DNA of 64,000 bases, from positions 72,159,169-72,223,168 of the forward strand of contig CM066988.1 in NCBI GenBank assembly GCA_033977485.1, written 5' to 3'. Below, in pieces: positions 1 through 10,790 of the stretch. Every line of letters starts with the position of its first letter. Position 1 is the first letter of the stretch. The position numbers and the translations under genes were made by a program. Below the pieces are notes generated by a model. That model did no database searches, had not been told where the DNA came from, and worked only from the letters and a program-made list of their open reading frames with translations. Origin of the DNA: Hydrangea macrophylla. Its lineage: Eukaryota > Streptophyta > Magnoliopsida > Cornales > Hydrangeaceae.

Positions 1-379
1 GATTACCATCAGCACTCATAACAGGCAAAGAGGAAGCAAGACATAAGGAAGAAAAAGCCGACAAGTCAGGTGACATATGATTGAAAGCTTCAGAGTCTAA
101 GACCCAAATACTTGAGGACATACCTGAATACATACTTAGTGAAGAGGTGGTCATAGCATGTGGCTGTGTGGCAAGGAACTTCTGAAATTTATCAACAAGG
201 GAGGTCATAGGTGGAGTGAACGGGAAAGGGGAACCGGGTCTAAATGAGTCTGATGGTGGTACAACTACTGCAGTGTTAGACTGTGGAGGCCTATACGAAC
301 GCTACTGAGATTGGTTGTCAGATTTTCAATGAGACGACTGATGTTGTTGTGGTGGTGGTCGACTATGTGAGGGTTGGTT

Positions 380-1188
380 GCTACTATTGGGCTGGTTGCT
401 CGACCCAACCTAGGACATAGAGCCTTCCAATGACCCTTCTCCTTACAGTAGCTAATACATCACTACCAACTCTCGGGTAAGGCTAATTTTGATTGTTGGA
501 CGGTGGTCGAAAAGGGGATGCTAAATAGACAGAGTAGAGTCGAGGAGAATTCCTTTTCTAGATTGAGCTTTGAGACATATTTCCTTAGCTACTAACTTAT
601 GGACAACAGAATCAACTGACGGAAGTGGGCTACGATGGAGAATGGACTCACGAAGGCCTTCAAAATCATCACGTAGTGCCATCAAAAACTGAACCAGATG
701 TTGTTCGTCCCTACTAGCGATATATAGTGCAAACGCCTGTAATTCGGGCAACTCTATGAGAGCCAACTGATCCCAAAGATCTGTCATTGTAGAATAGAAC
801 TCCTGAATACTCAATTTTTTTGTTCAAGGGCACGGATATCACACTCTAATTGGTACCTTTTCGTACAATTGGACTGTATAAACAATTTAGCCAAATGATC
901 CCATACCTCCTTTGCATATTCAAACTTTGCCAATTGCATGCCTATCGAGGGAGCAACGGAGTTGTTGATCCAAGTAATAATTTTTGAATTGTTTGTTTCC
1001 CAAACATCTAGCAATTCTGCAAATTTATCAGCCTTTTCATTCTTAGGTTTACTAAAATCCCCATTGATGTAACCCCACATCTTCTTCCCCTTCAGAAAAT
1101 TTTTCATCACATAATTCCAATATGCAAAATTCTTTCCATCGAGTTTAACACTAATTGCTTGAAGTGAATCATCGCATTCAACAACCAT
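380..1188 (-). pseudogene. copia gag (capsid/nucleocapsid), frameshifted
   Basis: Gag is the structural protein that forms the virus-like particle. The start chosen is the Met at 1188 (MVVECDDS), just before the conserved copia gag N-terminus with KLDGKNFAYWNYVMKNFLKG; the 32 upstream residues of the open frame are hydrophobic low-complexity translation of the leader. The gag_pre/UBN2-type block runs to LECDIRALEQKN, where a one-base slip in an A-run near 815 moves the reading frame. It resumes as LSIQEFYSTMTDLWDQL and continues to about 520. A CCHC-type zinc knuckle (YCKEKGHWKALC) is visible at about 415-459, with one residue too many between the first two Cys. The frameshift makes this a pseudogene. 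Confidence 0.75.
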
Positions 1189-1387
1189 TACAAAAATGAA
1201 ATCATTAAATAACACAAAACAAACGAACCAAAATAAAAAAAAAAAGATAAAAAAAACACGATCCAAAATCAGTGACATATCCAAAAACGAACGCGAATCA
1301 GTGCGAGATCCAAATACAAATCTGAATCAGCAAGAAATCCAAAAACGAACTAGAATCATCTGAAGAACGTGAATGAGATTTGAACCT

Positions 1388-1399
1388 GCTCTGATACCA
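1388..1399 (-). other. Primer binding site (initiator Met tRNA)
   Basis: The minus strand reads TGGTATCAGAGC, complementary to the 3' end of plant initiator methionine tRNA, which primes minus-strand DNA synthesis in most copia elements. It abuts the CA end of the LTR. Confidence 0.8.
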
Positions 1400-1612
1400 T
1401 GCGAATATATCAAATAATCAAGATAACAACAAAGGGAAAATAGAGAGCTAGAGTTTCTCAAAACACCAAATCTGAATTAATGAATACAATAGATGAAGGA
1501 AGAGACAATAATAGCATATCTAGGTATACAGTATTATCCTAATATAAAGTAAAAGACTAAACTACCCTAAAGCTAAATAAAACTAATTCTAATAGCTAAC
1601 TCTAATAAGCAC
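1400..1612 (-). repeat. 5' LTR of the left-edge copia element
   Basis: On the minus strand the segment begins TGTGCTTATTAG and ends ATATATTCGCA, directly followed by the primer binding site TGGTATCAGAGC. A length near 210 bp is short but usual for some copia lineages. The outer end (about 1612) is set only by the TG/CA rule because no second LTR is present, so it is approximate. Confidence 0.5.
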
Positions 1613-1744
1613 AACTCGCTAAAAAAATCATAGACAAGTAAAGTGCAATGAATGTTGCTCCAAATAAATTTTAAAAAGTATAGAGAGTAATAAATAAAGT
1701 TAGAATGAATTTAAATTCAACAAAGAAGCAAATAAAACCTTAAA

Positions 1745-1925
1745 AAAATAGTAGTTCTATGCTTCCAATATTTGAATTCCAAATTTAGTTCTCAAATGGC
1801 TTAGCTGTTGTACCACATGTTGTGGTAGTAACTGCTCATACCACATGCCACTAATATGAAACAACTAACAAAAGCATTTGGGAATCAAATTAGGAATTCA
1901 AATTGGAAAGCATAGCACTAATCTC
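1745..1925. mobile_element. Foldback MITE
   Basis: The left arm (AGTTCTATGCTTCCAA, then a stretch around TTTGAATTCC) is the reverse complement of the right arm, which contains GGAATTCAAATTGGAAAGC and ends near CATAGCACTAAT. Arms are about 50 bp and flank a small inner palindrome (CCACATGTTGTGG). It has no coding capacity. I could not define a target duplication. Confidence 0.55.
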
Positions 1926-2207
1926 TTGAAAAAAAAATTCATAGAAACATCCCTTTATTTTTTATCATCAAAGAACAATGAATGTTTTTGTAAATTTTTT
2001 AAGAATACTACATAGAGGACGTGTCTTTGAGTCAATGCTAGTATTGATCATAGGCACAACTTAATAGAAGTGCTGCTCAATCAAAATTCTTCTTTTTTTC
2101 TTTTTTCTAATTGTGTGTTTTATTTGCAATAGGAGTCCAAAATTTTGATGACATTTGCTAAACATATCTCAATTATGTGTGTGCGTGTGTATATATATAT
2201 ATATATA

Positions 2208-2340
2208 TATATGTAGGTTTTACATTGCCCGCTGACCCATGCCCCATCCCTTCGCCCCGCTGACCCGTAGATTTTTTAGGCTTAAAAGCCCAATACACCT
2301 ACCCAGTGCACTAGAGAGCCTTTTCCCTACATATATGTAA
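2208..2340. mobile_element. Short MITE-like repeat, same family as 32510-32685
   Basis: It shares GCTGACCCG, TTTTTTAGGCTTAAAAGCCC and a GTGCACTAGAGAG..CCCTA end with the fuller copy at 32510-32685 and with the half copy at 39441-39500. It lies between TA-rich flanks. It is degenerate and non-coding. Confidence 0.5.
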
Positions 2341-3115
2341 ATACATATAAATAAATAAATAATTATATTTACTTTTATATTTGAATATTATCTAGAAGCT
2401 AAAAAATCTCAAAATATAAATCAAGAAAAAGGAATGGACCAATTTGTAAAGTTAAAAAGATTATTTTTATTTCATTGTATTTTCTTTTTCTTCTTACATT
2501 TCTTTTTGTTTTTCTGATGGTCAATCAAGTCAAAATGTTTTTTTTCCTCTTAACGAAGTTCATTAACCAAACATAGCTATTCCTCAATAGGACTATTGTT
2601 GGAGGGTTCTTCATCCCAAAAAAAAATTACTCCACAGAATGACTTTTTTATTTTTATTTTTCCAAGTTGAAGAAACCTTGTAAAGTTCCCATACATTCAA
2701 TGCTTGATTTATTTTACAAACTCGAATAACTTTAGTCTTCTGACACTATTGTGCAGGAGAGTGAAATATTTTTTAAAAATTCTATGGGGCTGCAAAGTAC
2801 AAATAATTCTAACTCCATACATATACATATATATATATATATGTATATATAGTCAACTTAGAGTCCTATAATTATCATTATTATTAATTTTTTTGGCTGA
2901 ACCTATAATTCCATTTTTTTTTGCTAAAACTTGTAATACCTATAGAAAATTAGTAAAAAAAATCCCTCATTTGGTCTTTCACAAGTTTTAAGGACACGCG
3001 CAGTATATTTGTTACCTAAAATCCATCACCTTTGAAAATTGTTTGGGATAAGTCCCTGACTTGGTGATTTCCATATTTTCATTACTAATTTGCCCTTTGC
3101 TCACTGTTCTTAGTG

Positions 3116-3120
3116 TGAAC
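3116..3120. repeat. Target-site duplication (tgaac), left
   Basis: The five bases tgaac before the left LTR are repeated at 8591-8595 after the right LTR, as left by copia integrase. Confidence 0.85.
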
Positions 3121-3122
3121 TG

Positions 3123-3170
<48 letters not shown>

Positions 3171-3365
3171 GAATTGTATGTATTCAATTGTGTATCTAAC
3201 CTTACAAAGGAAACTAAGCCTTTAGGTATGCTTAGAGAAAACTAAGTAGGGAAAGGAAAAGTACAAAAGTACAATTCTAGTACAACCTAGGAAGTACAAT
3301 GTATGTATAGTACATTTACATTAAGTTACATAGGACAATGTATGTAGACTAATAATATACTAACA
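3121..3365 (-). repeat. 3' LTR of copia element 3121-8590
   Basis: It matches 8349-8590 over its whole length. On the minus strand it starts TGTTAGTATATTATTAG and ends in a (CT)n tract then TTATCA. The (GA)n tract on the plus strand (about 3126-3162) is shared by both LTRs, so it belongs to the element. Confidence 0.9.
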
Positions 3366-3369
3366 TCAT

Positions 3370-3391
3370 CCCCCCCCCCCCCCCCTCCCCC
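3370..3391 (-). other. Polypurine tract (G-rich)
   Basis: On the minus strand this is a run of G interrupted by one A, directly upstream of the 3' LTR where plus-strand DNA synthesis is primed. It is almost pure G, unlike the mixed A/G tracts of most copia elements. Confidence 0.75.
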
Positions 3392-3397
3392 TCAAAT

Positions 3398-3870
3398 TCA
3401 AGGTGGTAAAACTGAGATCAGCTTGAATTTGGAAACTAAATCTTGAAGGCGTCCTGGAGGATGAGCTTTGGTGACGATATCAGCAGTTTGATTAGCTGAA
3501 GAAATAGAAACAAGTTGGATGTTGCCACGAGTGAGATGGTGACGCACAAAATAATTATCGATCTCAATGTATTTGGTACGTTCGTGGAAAACATCGCTAC
3601 GAGCAATCTGAATGGCACTTTGATTTTCACAATAGACTATAGTGGCAGTGGAGTGAACAACTCCTAAGTCTTCAAGTAACAAATGAAGCCAGAGTAGTTC
3701 TTGGGTAGCATCAGCTAGGGCACGATACTCTGCTTCTGCTTCTGTACTAGAGTAAGCAATAACAGTTTGGTTCTCACTTCGCTAGGCAATAAGAGAATCG
3801 CCAAGAAAGAAGCAATACCCTGTAGTTGATCAACGATCAGTGGGGTCGCCTGCCCAACCTGTATCAAAAT
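3398..3870 (-). pseudogene. copia RNase H domain
   Basis: RNase H removes the RNA strand during reverse transcription. Visible signatures, N to C, are STEAEAEYRALADATQE and LWLHLLLEDLG (the SSTEAEYRAL block with an inserted Glu-Ala). They are followed by CENQSAIQIARSDVFHERTK and YIEIDNYFVRHHL, the terminal copia pol signature. The last Asp (DIVTKA) is kept; the CDN motif has become CEN. Stops interrupt the part upstream of 3790. The frame ends just before the polypurine tract, as expected for the end of pol. Confidence 0.8.
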
Positions 3871-4890
3871 AGGCACAAATTGACTGAAGAATGAGCAAAA
3901 AAGTGTAGACCATGAAACATAGTTCCTTTAACATATCTAAGAATGCATAGCACAACTGCAAAATGAGATGAGCGGGGAGCAGAGAGAAACTAGCTGACAA
4001 TATAAATAGCATAGGCAATGTCGGGTCAAGTAATGATGAGATAGAATAGACTCCCAACCAGTTGGTGATACAAAGTGTGGTCATATAGAAGAGTACCGTC
4101 CATAGGGGTGAGCTTAGAATTGAGCTCAAGGGGAGTAGGACTAGTCTTATTATCGGTGAGTCCTACACAAGCAAGAAGATCAGAAGAGTATTTGGCTTGG
4201 GACAGATAGTAACCGTTGGAGCTTGAAGCGATCTCGAGTCCCAAAAAATAATTAAGTTTCCCAAGATCCTTTATCTCAACATGCTGATTGAGGCATGTTT
4301 TGAGATCTGAGATGCCAATTGAGTCGTCTCCTGTGATAATCATATCATCAATATAGAAAAGGAGCAGGATAGTTCCCTGTTCTGTTTTACGAATAAAGAG
4401 AGTAGAATCATGAGAGCCAGAAGTGAACCCAAAATTTCCAACAATAGTGCTGAACTTGGAAAACCATGCTCGAGGGTCTTGTTTGCCCTACAAAGTTGGC
4501 AGACTTGATTAGGAGAGTGATGATATCCCGGAGGAGGACGCATGTAAACTTCTTCAATGAGTTCACCATTTAGGAAGGCATTCTTCACATCCATCTGAAA
4601 TAATTCCCATCGATGGATTGCTACAACGGTATTGAGACTGCGAACTGAAGTAAGGCTAGAAACGGGAGCAAATGTTTCCTCATAATCAATTCTGTATTCT
4701 TGTGTCAATCCCTTGGCTACCAGATGGGCTTTGTAGCGTTAGATAGACCCATCAGAGTGAGTTTTGATTTTGTAAACCCACTTACACTCTATAGCATTTT
4801 TTCCATTTAGAAGATCTACTAGATCCCATGTGTAATTTTGATCGAGTTCCTGCAATTCACCATCCATTGCTTTCTTATAAAGTGGGTTAA
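3830..4890 (-). pseudogene. copia reverse transcriptase
   Basis: Minus-strand fragments in several frames carry the RT blocks in order: YKKAMDGELQELDQN and TWDLV near 4860-4800, KWVYKIKTHSDGSI then a stop then RYKAHLVAKGLTQEY near 4770-4690, YEETFAPVSS, and QMDVKNAFLNGEL with the first catalytic Asp. The catalytic YxDD block follows as YIDDMIITGDD near 4345, then DLGKLNYFLGLEIASS. The active-site residues remain, but stops at about 4740 and frame changes near 4470 and 4340 abolish the protein. It lies between integrase (right) and RNase H (left), the copia order. Confidence 0.82.
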
Positions 4891-5479
4891 GGTTAGCCTC
4901 ACGATAGGACTGGGGCTCATGATGAGATAAAATGGTAGAAAGAACAACAAAATCATGAAATAGATTGAGTTTTTACCTGGTCACTACGTCGAGGGAGATC
5001 ATCCGAAGCTAGTACAGATCCATCAGACAAAATACGCTGCTCAGGAGGGACTAAGGTGGACAATTCAGTTAAGTATCATTGGAGATGATAGGAGGGTTTT
5101 CGGAATGAGGTGATCTATCAGGAGAGTCTAGTGGGACTTCAGTGCCAGGCGATGATTTTGTATCAAAGGTGTCAGGAAACAAATCCATGGAAGGATTGAC
5201 AAAGAAGTTTGGAGTAGTGGAAGGAGCAAGGTGAAACTGGGACATAGAGGAGAACATCTTATGTTCCCAGAATGCAACATGATGAGACACTCAAAGACAT
5301 TTTGAAGAGGGATCCCAACACCGATATCCTTTGTGTTCAAATCCATATCCTAAGAAGTAACATAAACAAGCCCGAGGTTCTAGTTCAGTACACCCATGTG
5401 GTTGGAGTACGATAAATCAGGCATAACCAAAGGTTTTGAGAGTGTTGTATTCAAATGGATAGCTATAGAGACGTTCATA

Positions 5480-6100
5480 AGGAGACTGATATTCTATAGT
5501 GGGAGAAGGAACACGATTTATGGTATAGATAGATGTGAGAGTAGCTTCTCCCTAAAAATGTTAAGGACATGAGGCAGATAAAGGTAGGGCATAAACAGTA
5601 TTGAGAATATGTTTGTGTTTGTGTTTATGTTTAGCACGCCCATTTTGTTGAGAAATGCCAGGACATGAGCTATGAAGAAGTGTGCCATGTTGACAAAGGA
5701 ATTGAAGGAGTTTAGAATCCTTATATTTAGTAGCATTATTAGTATGAAATACTTTGATATGGAGAGAGAATTGGGTTTTGACCATGTTAGCAAAGTTGAA
5801 GTGTATTTGCAGTAATTCAGATCGACTATGCACAAGATAAATTTAAGTATAACTAAAGTAGTTATCTACAAAGATAACATAGTATCTAGATTCCCCTATA
5901 GTGATAGTGGGAGAGGGTCCCCAAACATCAGAATGTATTAAGTCAAAAGGTATAAAAGCAAAAGAGACACTTTTATTAAATGACAATGCTGATTGTTTTG
6001 CAAGTTGACAAGAAAGACAATCAGAGTGTTCAATATTAACTGACCCTAACTGACCACTAGACACTAGATTTTGTAGACGACAAATGGAAGCATGACCCAA
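5480..6100 (-). pseudogene. copia integrase with pre-integrase zinc domain
   Basis: Integrase inserts the cDNA into the genome. The GAG-pre-integrase part contains GHASICRLQNLVSSGQLG and CLSCQLAKQSAL, followed by LIHSDVWGPSP, with the first core Asp. After a stop near 5843, the core continues with FHTNNATKYKDSKLLQFLC and SQQNGRAKHKH. The second catalytic Asp appears as Asn (HTNN for the usual HTDNG) and the third-residue region reads NGRAKHK instead of NGxAER, so the DDE triad is damaged. The repeated KHKHKHK stretch reflects a small slippage in the DNA (5610-5635). Confidence 0.8.
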
Positions 6101-6734
6101 TCGAGCGTGCCAAAGGCTGAGAGATGGAGTAGATGTAGTGGAAGATGTTTTTTGAACTGAAGAAGTAAGGTGACATGGGATGCGAAGGCTAATGAGTTCA
6201 AAAAGTCATTCAGTTTTATGGCCTATCCCAAGAGTTTGTCTCGTCTTTGGATCTTGCGCATAATAACCAGAAGCAGAAAAAAATAACACTGAGTCCAAGA
6301 TCATAAAGCTGACCAACAAAAATGAGGTTCAAAGTAAGTTTGGGGATAAAATATGCATCAAGAATAGAGGTATGGGTTGTGGAGATTTCTCTAGATGGTT
6401 GACAAACATATGGGATCCATTAGCAGTGTGGATGGTTGGTGTGTGAAGAGCAAAATATTTGGTGAAAAAGATGGTGGAATCGGGTGTCATATGATTACAA
6501 AAGTCATAATCGAAGAACCAAGATGATATACATGGCAGTTGAAGGTGTATTACCAAAGTATGCCAGAACCTGTTTGAGGAGATCCTCAAGATGAGCAATA
6601 AAAAGACCTTCAGTAGGAGCAGTGGATAGTGGACAGTCGACAATTGTGGCTGCAGATCGATTGGGGCCTCTTTGGGACATTTGGTTGACCTAGAAGAGCC
6701 TCCTCCGAACATGTTGTTGTGTGGAGTTCTGTTG

Positions 6735-7563
6735 GAATTCCTATAACAGTCGCTTTGATAGTGACCAAGTCTAAGCTTCTTACATTACTTACAAACATGT
6801 GTGGGACAATCCAAGAGAACATGGCCATAGTTGCTTTGTTATCTGGAAGAGGTGGGTTAATGATTTTTATGACTGAATGTGACCCTGTGTGAACTACTAG
6901 GGCTGCATCGGTATTAGGAGTCTTGAGAGTGGCAAGATGGGTCTCCTAAAAAAGGAGCTCAGAAATTGCTTGTTCCAATGTGGGTAGAGGAGTGCGATGG
7001 AAAAGGGATACACGAACATGTTCAAACTCATCAGTAAGCACCATCAAGAATAGGACCAAATGTTGTCGGTCCCTATATTGATAGAACTTTTCAGCATCAG
7101 AGGTGTTGGTCCAAGTGGATTTCAAAAAAGTGAGCTGATCTCATACATAGTGAATTGTAGAGAGAAAATTGTTGAATAATTGACCAATTTGATGTCGCAT
7201 ACGATGAAGATTCCCAAGGAGTTGATACTAATGTGCAAGATCAGTAGTGGTGTAACTATTCTCCAAGAAATCCCAAACAGATTTAGCCGCACAGAATTTG
7301 CCGAATTGAAGATGGATAGAACTAACAGATGTGTTTCAGAACCAAGTAATGATTTGATGGTTCTTACTATCCCAATCTTCAAGTCTGTCAAGATATTTGG
7401 CTTTTGATTCATCTATAATGGGTTTTGGTTTCGAGATGTCACTAGTGACATAACGCCAAAGCTTGCGGCCTTTTAGAAAGCTAGAGATAGCTTGGGCCCA
7501 GATGGTAAAATTTGGCCCATCAAGAATAGTTCCAATAGGGTGGGAACTCTCCATGCGGTCCAT
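6735..7563 (-). pseudogene. copia gag, multiply frameshifted
   Basis: The start is MDRMESSHPIGT at 7563. HPIGTILDGPNFTIWAQAI and FLKGRKLWRYVTSDISKP are the conserved copia gag N-terminus. The frame stops at 7336 (DSKNHQIITWF) and continues with shifts through QLFNNFLSTIHYV, DRQHLVLFLMVLTDEF and RVSLFHRTPLPTLEQAI. A zinc-knuckle remnant (CK-stop-CKK..LGHYQSDC) is at about 6750-6800. Sequence 6110-6735 is the degraded protease region between gag and integrase. It is similar in layout to the gag at 380-1188 but clearly a different family. Confidence 0.75.
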
Positions 7564-8335
7564 GAGATAGAAGGGAAATGCTTGATGAGAGGGAATTGGG
7601 TCTGGTTATTGGGTCAAACTTGTGGGTCGTGCTCTCGGGTCGAGTTGTCAAGTTGGGTTATCGGGTCATGTTATTGGGACGGTTTGTTTGGGTAATGTTG
7701 ATGAAGTATTGGGTTGGGTAATAAAATGCTCCAATAGGTATAAAGTGAGTTTTGATTTAGGAGAGAGAGATTGGGTGATTTGGGATTTTGATCGGTAGTG
7801 GTGGTGAGATTGATGATGATTGTGGATAGAAGAGAGGCAGCAGAGATTGGGTGGTGGTGGTGACTGGATTCGACGACAGTGGGATTTGGTGTGGTACTAG
7901 GGATGGGATAGATTCAGAATGGTGTAGTGAGGTCACGATTGGGGGTGAGGGCTGGTTTGATGGTACAATTGGTTTGGTTTTGGTAGGTTGCGATAATGAT
8001 GGTGAATAATGGCGACTGATTCGGTGATGGTGTTGGTAGTTGTTTCACAGTATAAGGCTTGGTTTGTAAGGCTTGGCTTGTTTCATAGTGTAAGGCTTGA
8101 TTGGTTGCTGAAAAAAAAAATGAATTGTGGCAAAGTTGTTGATGATGATGACACAATTGTTGCTGATGTGATAAAGAGTTAAATAATAGACCACAATATA
8201 ATTGAATTTAATTGCAGAAAGAAGGTATGGTGGGTGTTGGCAATGACATGATGATTGATCAGTGATGGCGGCAGTATGATAGTGTATCAGAAGATCCCAA
8301 CTGCAAGAAGACCACAAGATCACCAAGAGCCGTTT
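7564..8335 (-). other. Untranslated leader of copia element 3121-8590
   Basis: This is the segment between the primer binding site and gag. It is rich in G/T on the plus strand (C/A in the element's sense) with repeated TTGGGT/GGTGATG words and has no conserved coding content. About 770 bp is long for a copia leader. Confidence 0.55.
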
Positions 8336-8348
8336 GGCTCTGATACCA
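8336..8348 (-). other. Primer binding site (initiator Met tRNA)
   Basis: The minus strand reads TGGTATCAGAGCC immediately after the LTR end, complementary to the initiator Met tRNA 3' end. Confidence 0.85.
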
Positions 8349-8349
8349 T

Positions 8350-8399
<50 letters not shown>

Positions 8400-8590
8400 G
8401 AATTGTATGTATTCAATTGTGTATCTAACCTTACAAAGGGATGTATTTATATAGGCTTAGAGAAAACTAAGTAGAGAAAGGAAAAGTACAAAAGTACAAT
8501 TGTAATACAACCTAGAAAGTGCAATGTATGTAGACTACATTTGCATTAAGTTATATAGGACAATGTATGTAGACTAATAATATACTAACG
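8349..8590 (-). repeat. 5' LTR of copia element 3121-8590
   Basis: It is homologous to 3121-3365. The outer edge is placed by the target duplication that follows at 8591. The terminal CA is mutated (plus strand ends aacg rather than aaca). A (GA)n tract of about 45 bp (8352-8396) sits at the U5 end next to the primer binding site. Confidence 0.9.
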
Positions 8591-8595
8591 TGAAC

Positions 8596-10320
8596 AATAG
8601 AAACCCAAATTGTAACTTTCTCTCTACTCTTTCTACGTGTGTCTTTTTTGTCTTCTCCGCAATGTCATATGCGAATCATTTTTTTCGTTTCTATTCATGC
8701 CGTTGACCAGCCACCATCCTTCATTGCCGGTGAACACTCTCCAATCGCATTAGTCTCGTCCTGCGATTCGCTAATTTATGTACCTATCACTACAATCTGA
8801 TCTAGCTTGATGGGTTTTGCAAATTAGGGATTGAAGTTTGGCCAATTTGTGATGGCTAGGTCTATCTGGCTGCCATTGATGGGCCTTTCAAGCTTTTTTT
8901 GTCTAGTAAATGCAAAAGAGAAAAATAAGATATTGTAGTTGGAAAAAGGAGACATTGACTACTTAACAAGCATTTGCGAGAAAAACTTTGTAATTAAGAG
9001 GTTTTGCAGTAGGAAGCCACATCACTCTCTGTCTCTCTTTCTCTCTCTCTCTCTATAATATAGATACATACATATATGTACGCACATATTATTGATACTA
9101 ACTTTTTATCGTGAGTATCGGATTTCTTCCTATATGAGTTGAATTAATGGTTTGTTTGGCTTGATTTGCTTAGCCTAGTTAGACTTGTGCAGTTTGAATG
9201 CTTTGGAGATTGGTTTGGTGTTGAAGCCTTTGCTATTAAATTTCACAGAACTTTTTTATATTTTTGGGGCATGTGGGTTGCGTGGCAGCCCTTTTAAGCT
9301 TAAAAGCCAGTTCATTGGGCAAGCTCACTCGACCTGGTTCACTTAAGAGCCTGGCTGTATATATACACATATATTGTAGTGATTTGTCTATTGAAAGGAA
9401 AATTAATCTTACTTCAAACTTTCAATCAATTGTAGCTAGTTGTCCAACTAGCATCAATATCCTCATGACCTATAACAACCAAAGGATTAATGTCAGTCTC
9501 TGGATCGAATCCTAATCCACTATCCTTCTCCGATCTGATCATTGTCTTGATAATCGCAAAACAATCGCCATAACCGCAACTTGTAGAAACACGTACAAGA
9601 CATGGTATAGAGTGGCGGCTAGTGTGATCAGAATGTGTTAGTTGGCAATGGAGAGGGTGACTGGTCAGAGGCTCAAAGAGATGCGGGGGTGAGAGTTTTT
9701 TCATCGACAGATCCTAGAGAGAGAATAGGGGTACTAGTTTTCTTAATTGTGTGTTGTTGGGTTGTTTTTTGTCTAATTTGTTTGAAGGGACCTTTCACTA
9801 ATTTTTTTCCTTGTTGGACCTTATGTTATATAATTACCAAAAAATGGATTTACCTGTACCTAGTTCCTAATATATTTATGCAGAAAGATGATCCAAGCAA
9901 TACTATAATCCTAATATCTCTATTGGATTCTATTTCATCCAATTAGAAACCCATAAAAAGTAGAAAGAAAATAATCGAGAAAGACATAATCATGATTCAT
10001 ACCAAAACCAAAGTGAAAGAGCCCTAATCAAGTTACCCACACTTGAGTAATAATTGTGAAGAATTTTTTTTTTTTAATTGTACTTATTAGGTTGTAGGAC
10101 TCTCATAGACAGACCCACAAAAAAAATATGGCATATCAAACTTATCAAAACTCTTCTAAGAAAAATTAATTACGTAAAAATGTACCGATTGATAAAACTG
10201 CAAAACACTTAAGGCCATCAGTACACTTATATATAGTATAAATAGATATAGATATAGATACATATTGATGTATAGAGAATAGAAAAACTTCAATAACCTT
10301 CAAGTCATGTCTTTTTTTTT
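8596..10320. other. Intergenic / possible intron 1 of the cyclase gene, no gene seen
   Basis: If the exon at 10345-10548 belongs to a gene, this is where its second exon would be sought on the minus strand. I looked for the family's early conserved blocks (around the GHWP motif) and saw none. Short open frames here have no recognisable similarity. CT microsatellites are at 9023-9053. Confidence 0.5.
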
Positions 10321-10344
10321 CTAAATTTAACCTTTTTCGTTTAC

Positions 10345-10548
10345 CTGCATACGCATTAGAAGGTCACCACATGGGCGAGCACGATTTGCAGAATTATTAA
10401 GCTTGTATTCCTCTCGGACTCTCTCAACCTCTTCTCTCTCTTCGGGTGTACCGGCGTACGGGTCAAACTCCCAAAATTGTCGACCCATAAAGTTGTTGGT
10501 GCTATGCAACCAAGGTCCATGTCCTTCGGCAATCTTAAGCTTCCACAT
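10345..10548 (-). pseudogene. Orphan exon 1 of an oxidosqualene cyclase (beta-amyrin synthase-like)
   Basis: Sixty-eight codons beginning MWKLKIAEGHGPWLHSTNN, then GRQFWEFDPYAGTPEE and ending GDLLMRMQ, match the N-terminus of plant triterpene-forming oxidosqualene cyclases, which convert 2,3-oxidosqualene to beta-amyrin or lupeol type products at the ER membrane. The W-EFDP and DLL-RMQ blocks are family hallmarks. The reading frame is intact and ends at a good splice donor (CAG/GTAAAC, intron starts at 10344), the conserved position of the first intron in this family. A TATA-like TTTATATTTG lies about 75-90 bp upstream of the ATG. No second exon is visible within 1.7 kb, and beyond that lies a copia element. 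So it is either a broken gene whose remainder was lost, or a gene with a very large intron 1 whose other exons lie off the left edge. Exon identity is firm; gene status is not. Confidence 0.82.
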
Positions 10549-10617
10549 TCTCTCAATTTAGTAGCTCAAAATCTTTGCCTTTTCTCTGAATTAACATGAA
10601 TCAAATTAGAAGAGAAG

Positions 10618-10640
10618 TATATACAAATATAAAGGATTAA
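10618..10640 (-). promoter_or_regulatory. Putative TATA box of the cyclase exon
   Basis: The minus strand has CTTTATATTTGTATATAC upstream of the ATG at 10548, at a plausible distance for a short 5' leader. This is positional inference only. Confidence 0.35.
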
Positions 10641-10654
10641 TCAATAAAAAAATT

Positions 10655-10790
10655 AAGGAAAATGCTAATGCCAAAGTAGAATTGCTAATGTTAGAGCCAA
10701 ATTTATTGCTAAAAGTTTTAGCGATAGTTGTTTTTTTAACGATATTTTTTGCTCTGACATTAGCATTAGCAAAAATTAATGATGTCAGTA
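10655..10790. mobile_element. Small foldback repeat
   Basis: AATGCTAATG..TTGCTAATGTTAGAGC on the left is mirrored by GCTCTGACATTAGCATTAGC on the right, with an AT-rich loop. It is about 135 bp and non-coding. It lies just upstream of the cyclase exon. Confidence 0.45.

Larger units (their letters stand above)
1..1612 (-). mobile_element. Ty1/copia retrotransposon, 5' part (runs off left edge)
   Basis: Read on the minus strand this is a 5' LTR (1400-1612), a primer binding site complementary to initiator-Met tRNA (1388-1399), a short leader and a gag gene. The rest of the element lies beyond base 1. Order and orientation are those of an ordinary plant copia element. The coding part has a frameshift, so the copy is inactive. 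The other LTR is outside the window, so the insertion cannot be dated or its target duplication checked. Confidence 0.75.
1613..3115. other. AT-rich intergenic DNA with two small foldback repeats
   Basis: No coding signal is visible on either strand. It holds the inverted-repeat elements at 1745-1925 and 2208-2340 and TA dinucleotide runs near 2190-2210 and 2822-2850. Confidence 0.6.
3121..8590 (-). mobile_element. Complete but decayed Ty1/copia retrotransposon
   Basis: LTRs lie at 3121-3365 and 8349-8590, and a 5-bp target duplication (tgaac) lies at 3116-3120 and 8591-8595. Internal order on the minus strand is PBS, leader, gag, protease region, integrase, reverse transcriptase, RNase H, G-rich polypurine tract: the copia order. 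Every domain is broken by stops or frame changes, so the element is dead. The two LTRs differ by several substitutions and indels, so the insertion is not very recent. Confidence 0.92.

Noticed and set aside
9426..9704. Minus-strand frame of 92 codons near the cyclase exon
   Set aside because: It was considered as cyclase exon 2 but has none of the family's conserved blocks.
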